This document shows positions 4,668 to 7,938 of a stretch of DNA of 7,938 nucleotides, one piece after another. The stretch comes from an uncultured Candidatus Saccharibacteria bacterium (GTDB taxonomy: Bacteria > Patescibacteria > Saccharimonadia > Saccharimonadales > UBA6022). The notes under the pieces were generated by a model, which was given only the letters and a program-made list of their open reading frames with translations, was not told where the DNA came from and searched no databases. Location: NCBI GenBank assembly GCA_946887425.1, contig CAMPKW010000034.1:1-7938 (forward strand), read 5' to 3'. Within the stretch, counting starts at the first letter, position 1. Each line of letters opens with the position of its first letter. The position numbers and the translations under genes are program-made.

Positions 4668-5681
4668 TTAGGTGGGTATGTCAGCCATCAGGGTAACGAA
4701 TGCTGCATCCCTAGCGTCATAATCAGTCATCTGAAAATAGTCAGACAGAACTAGTCTATCTTTCGACTGTAGGAGATACTGAAGCTTGCTAGCCTCTTGC
4801 TGACTGGGTGTTATGCCGAAATACACATTCACTAGCTCCTGCATAGAGACTTCGCCGCCGATTGCCGATAAGAATTTACGCTCAGTTACGTAGGCTTCTG
4901 CATTTTCTTCGATATGTGCATCTTCTATATTGCGCGCACCAAGAATGATCTGGGTAATATGTTCTGTGAGCGCCTCTTCGAGGGGCTGTGCAATGTCCGA
5001 CACTGCACGCTGATCAGGCAATAGCGGCTTGAGGTATTCTCTCAGGTAATCGCCAGTCTTCTGACCAGCTACAGCATGGACAAGCTCATGGAACACCGTT
5101 GCCTTGTAAGATACACTGCCATCCAAAGCTTTAAGAGAAACGATAATATCCACTGGCGTATCGCCAGTACCGCGTTCGCATTCTGCAAGGGCGTCCTGTG
5201 CGGCATATCCGTCACTGACGGCAAATCCAATACCTTCGAGGCTATTCAGCGCTTCGCCTAGATTATCGGGCAGTACGCCGTCCCGTACGAGAGTATAGAT
5301 GCGTGCTTTAAATTCATCAACACAAGTATTAAACTCAGGCCGTAATTCCCGTGTCAATGCTGCAAGTGCATAGTTATTCGCCTGAAGGACATTTTCAAAG
5401 AGTGGGTCGCTCACAACGTATTCACCGCCTTGTTTATGAGTCAATGTTGATGCTATTCCTTCGCTTGCCACTTTGGCCAATGAACTTCGTAACCAGGGGC
5501 TTATCTGCAAGGATCGCGAGAGCCCGTCTTCTAGAAGGTCGCCTATATCCTCCAGCTCTTCACGCAGTTCAGCTAAGCTTATTTCAGAAGACATACCCTG
5601 AAGCTGCGCCTCGATATACTCTCGTCCAAAACCATTCGTTTTGTGATTATCGGGTGTAGCAAACCCTGTTTCAACTGACAT
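4668..5681 (-). CDS. putative zinc metalloprotease (HELVH, gluzincin-like)
   Basis: I start this gene at ATG 5681 (MSVETGF), giving 337 residues. The frame is open to ATG 5720, but a TATAAT box lies between and ends 7 bases before 5681. HELVH (198-202) is the HExxH zinc site with its catalytic Glu. EEALTEH (235-241) supplies a candidate third Glu ligand about 35 residues later, a gluzincin-like layout. The N-terminal half is largely helical and acidic (LAELREELEDIGDLLEDGL), with no signal peptide or membrane helix. It therefore looks cytoplasmic, or exported by an unknown route. I cannot name a peptidase family. The substrate is unknown, and no inhibitor or partner gene is adjacent. Confidence 0.78.
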   Translation of the reverse strand: MSVETGFATPDNHKTNGFGREYIEAQLQGMSSEISLAELREELEDIGDLLEDGLSRSLQISPWLRSSLAKVASEGIASTLTHKQGGEYVVSDPLFENVLQANNYALAALTRELRPEFNTCVDEFKARIYTLVRDGVLPDNLGEALNSLEGIGFAVSDGYAAQDALAECERGTGDTPVDIIVSLKALDGSVSYKATVFHELVHAVAGQKTGDYLREYLKPLLPDQRAVSDIAQPLEEALTEHITQIILGARNIEDAHIEENAEAYVTERKFLSAIGGEVSMQELVNVYFGITPSQQEASKLQYLLQSKDRLVLSDYFQMTDYDARDAAFVTLMADIPT

Positions 5682-5688
5682 AGTATCA

Positions 5689-5720
5689 ATTATATTACCA
5701 TATTCGCAATAGAAAGTCAA
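5689..5720 (-). promoter_or_regulatory. promoter of the metalloprotease gene (near-leaderless)
   Basis: TATAAT (5694-5689) ends 7 bases before ATG 5681. An overlapping alternative, TGG-TAATAT (5700-5698 and 5697-5692), is 17 bp from TTGACT (5720-5715) and predicts a leader of about 4 nt. Either choice excludes the upstream ATG at 5720. Confidence 0.55.
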
Positions 5721-5778
5721 TATCCTTATGCTTTACATTTGCATCAGTAAGAGTCTCGGAATTTTCGATATCATCGAC

Positions 5779-6348
5779 TCAGCTCAGGGCTTCTACTAGT
5801 AATTCGGGGAACTCATTAGTCTGCATATACTTAAACGTGAAGTGACCGTAATCATGAAAGGTGATAATTTTTAAATTATCAACTTCCCTCTTCAGTTTCT
5901 TAACACTAGTCTGCATGGCAGTTTTATCATTATCGGAATGGAAGACAGTGACGCCATTAGTTCGATTGACTAAATTTCTATCGATGACAAAATTAAAAAA
6001 ATGATGAGGATCGACTTGCTCGACGTCAATCCATGGCGCGACTAAAACTACTCTACCAACCCTAAGGTTAGGTCGCTCGCTCAGATACCGCACCCAAAAT
6101 CCTGCGCCACAGCTATGGCCCACAAGGATAGTATCATCATTTATCTCAAACCTTTCAACTTCTTTCACCCACCGCTCCCATAGTGGCTCGTAGGCTAACG
6201 GCACCTCGGGCGTAGAAGCGATAATATCATGAGTGAGCAACTGCTTTTGTAGCCATGGCAACCAATGTGCATTACTGGCACTAGCGGCGAGCGGGTCGTA
6301 ATATTCATCGCGCCCGGGACGGCCATGCAGAATAATAGCGTTAGACAT
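5779..6348 (-). CDS. RBBP9/YdeN-like alpha/beta serine hydrolase
   Basis: A 189-residue protein. It begins with the strand AIILHGRPGR typical of this small alpha/beta-hydrolase family. The nucleophile elbow is GHSCG (77-81) with Ser79, the acid is probably Asp139 in HSDND, and the His is His169 in DYGHF. This gives a complete Ser-Asp-His triad in the expected order and spacing. Length matches the RBBP9/YdeN family (about 180-200 residues), which is intracellular. Family knowledge gives serine hydrolase activity with poorly defined natural substrates. There is no signal peptide. It uses TGA as stop, evidence against UGA recoding. It directly follows the Nudix terminator. Confidence 0.88.
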   Translation of the reverse strand: MSNAIILHGRPGRDEYYDPLAASASNAHWLPWLQKQLLTHDIIASTPEVPLAYEPLWERWVKEVERFEINDDTILVGHSCGAGFWVRYLSERPNLRVGRVVLVAPWIDVEQVDPHHFFNFVIDRNLVNRTNGVTVFHSDNDKTAMQTSVKKLKREVDNLKIITFHDYGHFTFKYMQTNEFPELLVEALS

Positions 6349-6354
6349 ATCTCT

Positions 6355-6363
6355 AGCTTATCA
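6355..6363 (-). promoter_or_regulatory. weak extended -10 promoter of the serine hydrolase gene
   Basis: TGA (6363-6361) precedes TAAGCT (6360-6355), which matches TATAAT at only 3 of 6 positions. The predicted +1 is 6348, the A of the ATG. It begins inside the T-run of the preceding terminator. Confidence 0.35.
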
Positions 6364-6388
6364 AACAAAAAAGATCTCCGTAGAGATC
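6363..6388 (-). terminator. Rho-independent terminator after the Nudix gene
   Basis: On the minus strand GATCTC (6388-6383), loop TACG, GAGATC (6378-6373), then TTTTTTGTTT. The loop is a C(UACG)G tetraloop of the stable UNCG class on a perfect 6-bp stem. It lies 50 nt after the Nudix stop. Confidence 0.8.
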
Positions 6389-6438
6389 GCCAATTAAATG
6401 GCTTGCACTTGTCAGCCTGCGCGAATGAAATAAGAGTA

Positions 6439-6876
6439 TTATAAGTAATGCTTTTCCCAAAAAGCAGAATAATATTTAGATATAAGTGGTGCTACTGTAC
6501 TTACATCCGCAAACTGAAAATCGGTAATCTCGCCTTCTTGGACACTTAGTGCCGTCTCTTCGGATATTACTTCACCGGCTTCATACACCAAGAAGAGAAG
6601 CTCTTCGTCCCGCTTGTAAATGGTATCTTTGAGCTGCAGGCCGTCCTTGGCTATGGTGAGATTAAGCTCCTCTTGCACTTCTCGAACTGCAGCCTCCTCT
6701 GGACTTTCCCCGCCGTCGACGCCTCCACCCGGTAGCTGCCATGAGTTTTTATAACTCGGTTTTGCTAGTAGGATATTCCCTTTGTCGGACTTGATGACCA
6801 CCTTCACGACAATCATTTTCTGAGGCTGTTGCGCTCGCCAGATTCTATTTTCTTCTTCGGTGTACTGCCTTGTCAT
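6439..6876 (-). CDS. Nudix (MutT-like) hydrolase
   Basis: A 145-residue protein with a Nudix box at residues 51-73: Gly51, Glu57, Arg65-Glu66 and Glu69-Glu70 stand at the positions of the GX5EX7REUXEEXGU motif. The late Gly is replaced by Asn72. The metal-binding Glu residues are intact, so it should be active. WQLPGGG precedes the box as usual. Family knowledge: these enzymes cleave nucleoside diphosphates linked to another group, such as oxidised dNTPs or sugar nucleotides. The substrate here cannot be read from sequence. The N-terminal 20 residues (MTRQYTEEENRIWRAQQPQK) are polar. The ATG coincides with the predicted +1 of a good extended -10 promoter, and the gene ends in a clear terminator, so it is monocistronic. 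Confidence 0.92.
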   Translation of the reverse strand: MTRQYTEEENRIWRAQQPQKMIVVKVVIKSDKGNILLAKPSYKNSWQLPGGGVDGGESPEEAAVREVQEELNLTIAKDGLQLKDTIYKRDEELLFLVYEAGEVISEETALSVQEGEITDFQFADVSTVAPLISKYYSAFWEKHYL

Positions 6877-6882
6877 GAGAAC

Positions 6883-6891
6883 AGTATAGCA
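6883..6891 (-). promoter_or_regulatory. extended -10 promoter of the Nudix gene (leaderless)
   Basis: TGC (6891-6889) precedes TATACT (6888-6883). The predicted +1 is 6876, the A of the ATG. Confidence 0.6.
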
Positions 6892-6917
6892 AAAAGACCT
6901 CCAAGTGAAATCTTTTT
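6891..6917 (-). terminator. weak A/T-stem terminator-like hairpin
   Basis: AAAAAGA and TCTTTTT form a 7-bp inverted repeat with a 13-nt loop, 43 nt after the stop of the membrane protein gene. The stem is weak, with only one G-C pair. Its T-run passes straight into the Nudix promoter. Confidence 0.3.
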
Positions 6918-6959
6918 AAGTATACGCATCATGGCTCACTCTGTTGAAATCTAGAGTTT

Positions 6960-7331
6960 TTATCGCCCAAAGTTAAATGCGAAATCCAACATGCCAATTA
7001 TGTAGTAGCTTGGCCACGTAATAAGAGCTGCTACCGCCAGGACTACGATCAAACGCATTAATTTACTCCGCACTAGATACTTGCCGCCCCAGTAGCTTAA
7101 GCCACTAGATAAAAGAAATACGGGCACTAAGCTGATCATATATCTATATTCGCGCATGTCAGCTATGCCAAATATTGGACTATTTTGCTGAAGGAAAGTA
7201 TCAAGTGTAGAGCTTCCATCGAAGAAGTTATAGATGATCATATACAGCAGTGCGGTAGGGACGCTTAGTAGTATCAATAGAACAGGAGGTACAAATGGTT
7301 TGTTGCTATCTGTAGTTAAGCTTTTCATCAT
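6960..7331 (-). CDS. small three-helix membrane protein, function unknown
   Basis: A 123-residue protein with membrane helices at about 15-35, 64-82 and 92-113, separated by a loop (36-60) rich in Asp, Ser and Gln. I recognise no family. It begins two bases after the TAG of the arylesterase gene, with two consecutive ATGs at 7331 and 7328. It could be translated from a shared operon transcript, by reinitiation, or from its own promoter: a TAAAAT box (7341-7336) would start transcripts at about 7329-7328, favouring the second ATG. No Shine-Dalgarno site at the usual distance is evident. Confidence 0.78.
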   Translation of the reverse strand: MMKSLTTDSNKPFVPPVLLILLSVPTALLYMIIYNFFDGSSTLDTFLQQNSPIFGIADMREYRYMISLVPVFLLSSGLSYWGGKYLVRSKLMRLIVVLAVAALITWPSYYIIGMLDFAFNFGR

Positions 7332-7333
7332 GG

Positions 7334-7938
7334 CTATTTTACCTGAAGTGACTGGTAGACTAATTCGGCCACCTTCTTGTGCTCGTCTGCATCTATATGG
7401 ATACCGTCTGTACCAGGAAGTACACCATTAAGTGCCACAAACCCTATATTAAGTTGGGTGGCAAGATGCTCGTATATGACGGCAAGCCTCTTTGACTTTT
7501 CAGTCGCACCGAGATACTTGTCTCCTGCTTGGCAATACTCTGTTTCTTCATTTATCATTGGTGGCGAGATTAACGTGACTTTGGGCGATTCGTCGCGGAA
7601 CTGTGAGCGCCTATTGATAATGACGCGCAACAGTCGCTCCATGCTTAAGCCAATCTCCTCTGGCGATTGAGCCATTTCGTGCTTCATTTCATTAGTACCG
7701 AGTAGTACAAGCACGTGATCGAGTGGATCTTGGCTGTCAAGGCATGGCTCAATGTAATCAAGTGCCCTGCGACCTTCTTTGCCAGGCCGAGGATCTCCAT
7801 GTTCGATGCCGCGTGAATTGAGATTTTCTTCAATAACTTCATACTCATCACCCAGCAGCTGCTGAAGCTTCCCTGGCCAACGTACATTGGCGGCAAATCG
7901 TTGATGTTTCGATCCGGGCACATAACCCCAAGATAAAG
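7334..7938 (-). CDS. SGNH arylesterase/acyltransferase, MsAcT-like (N-terminus beyond right edge)
   Basis: The frame remains open to the window edge. Upstream of a possible GTG at 7921, codons read LSWGY (7936-7922), the end of the GDSLxWG block that holds the nucleophile Ser. The true start, the catalytic Ser and the first strand therefore lie outside. Visible family features are YEVIEENLNSRG (block II), GTNE at about 7688-7699 (block III, oxyanion Gly and Asn) and DGIH at about 7397-7408 with the catalytic Asp and His (block V). VRWPGKLQ, PCLDSQDPLDHV and VTLISPPMI match my recollection of the Mycobacterium smegmatis arylesterase MsAcT group, which has hydrolase and acyl-transfer activity. 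The natural substrate is unknown. The next gene starts 2 bases after the stop, so the two may be co-transcribed. Confidence 0.9.
   Translation of the reverse strand, partial: LSWGYVPGSKHQRFAANVRWPGKLQQLLGDEYEVIEENLNSRGIEHGDPRPGKEGRRALDYIEPCLDSQDPLDHVLVLLGTNEMKHEMAQSPEEIGLSMERLLRVIINRRSQFRDESPKVTLISPPMINEETEYCQAGDKYLGATEKSKRLAVIYEHLATQLNIGFVALNGVLPGTDGIHIDADEHKKVAELVYQSLQVK
7336..7341 (-). promoter_or_regulatory. possible internal -10 box for the 6960-7331 gene
   Basis: TAAAAT overlaps the arylesterase stop codon and ends 7 bases before ATG 7328. It lacks a TGn extension and a clear -35 box; the spacing alone fits the window-wide pattern. Confidence 0.3.

Noticed and set aside
5750..5781. GAGTC/GACTC inverted repeat at the end of the serine hydrolase gene
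   Set aside because: Five pairs with a 20-nt loop and no T-run; not distinguishable from chance.
7684..7923. Second minus-strand frame inside the arylesterase gene
   Set aside because: The overlapping frame has a full set of SGNH motifs and this one shows no recognisable domain, so it is a shadow frame.

Overview
All thirteen protein-coding genes lie on the minus strand, so transcription runs from high to low coordinates. The window suggests a member of the Patescibacteria/CPR, most likely Candidatus Saccharibacteria (TM7). This is an inference from the type IV pilin N-terminus at the left edge, the small stand-alone genes, the DUF2207 protein and the mid-40s GC content; I could run no search. 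The standard code fits, because TGA is used as a stop at 5779-5781. I see no tRNA, rRNA, CRISPR array or insertion sequence, and no gene-free stretch exceeds 300 bases.

Layout, in transcription order: a partial SGNH arylesterase (7938-7334); a small membrane protein (7331-6960); a Nudix hydrolase (6876-6439) ending in a terminator with a UNCG-type loop; an RBBP9/YdeN-like serine hydrolase (6348-5779); a HELVH zinc metalloprotease (5681-4668); a three-helix membrane protein with a C-terminal soluble domain (4567-4034); a second small membrane protein (3820-3377) with an unusual long leader; a structured non-coding region (3376-3176); a PAS/coiled-coil protein (3175-2693); an overlapping WYL-like/cupin pair (2611-2059); a DNPH1-like deoxynucleotide N-hydrolase (1934-1518); a DUF2207-type membrane protein (1503-607); and a type IV pilin (509 to the left edge).

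Two things stand out. First, the minus strand between 3281 and 3229 carries every element of a type III hammerhead self-cleaving ribozyme: the CUGAUGA and GAA core, a UUC cleavage triplet and three correctly phased stems. It sits between the 3377-3820 membrane protein gene and the PAS gene. It is preceded by a long imperfect hairpin whose outer arm could compete with the ribozyme's substrate strand. Second, nearly every gene has a -10 box, often an extended TGn -10, ending only 6 to 10 bases before its ATG. This predicts leaderless or almost leaderless mRNAs. The clear exception is the 3377-3820 gene, which has a consensus-like promoter, a leader of about 119 nt and a Shine-Dalgarno site; it is also more GC-rich than its neighbour and is the gene directly upstream of the ribozyme.

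The genes do not form one obvious pathway. Most appear to be separately promoted single genes. Exceptions are the WYL-like/cupin overlap and possibly the arylesterase/membrane protein pair. Nucleotide clean-up (DNPH1-like, Nudix), small hydrolases and envelope proteins dominate.
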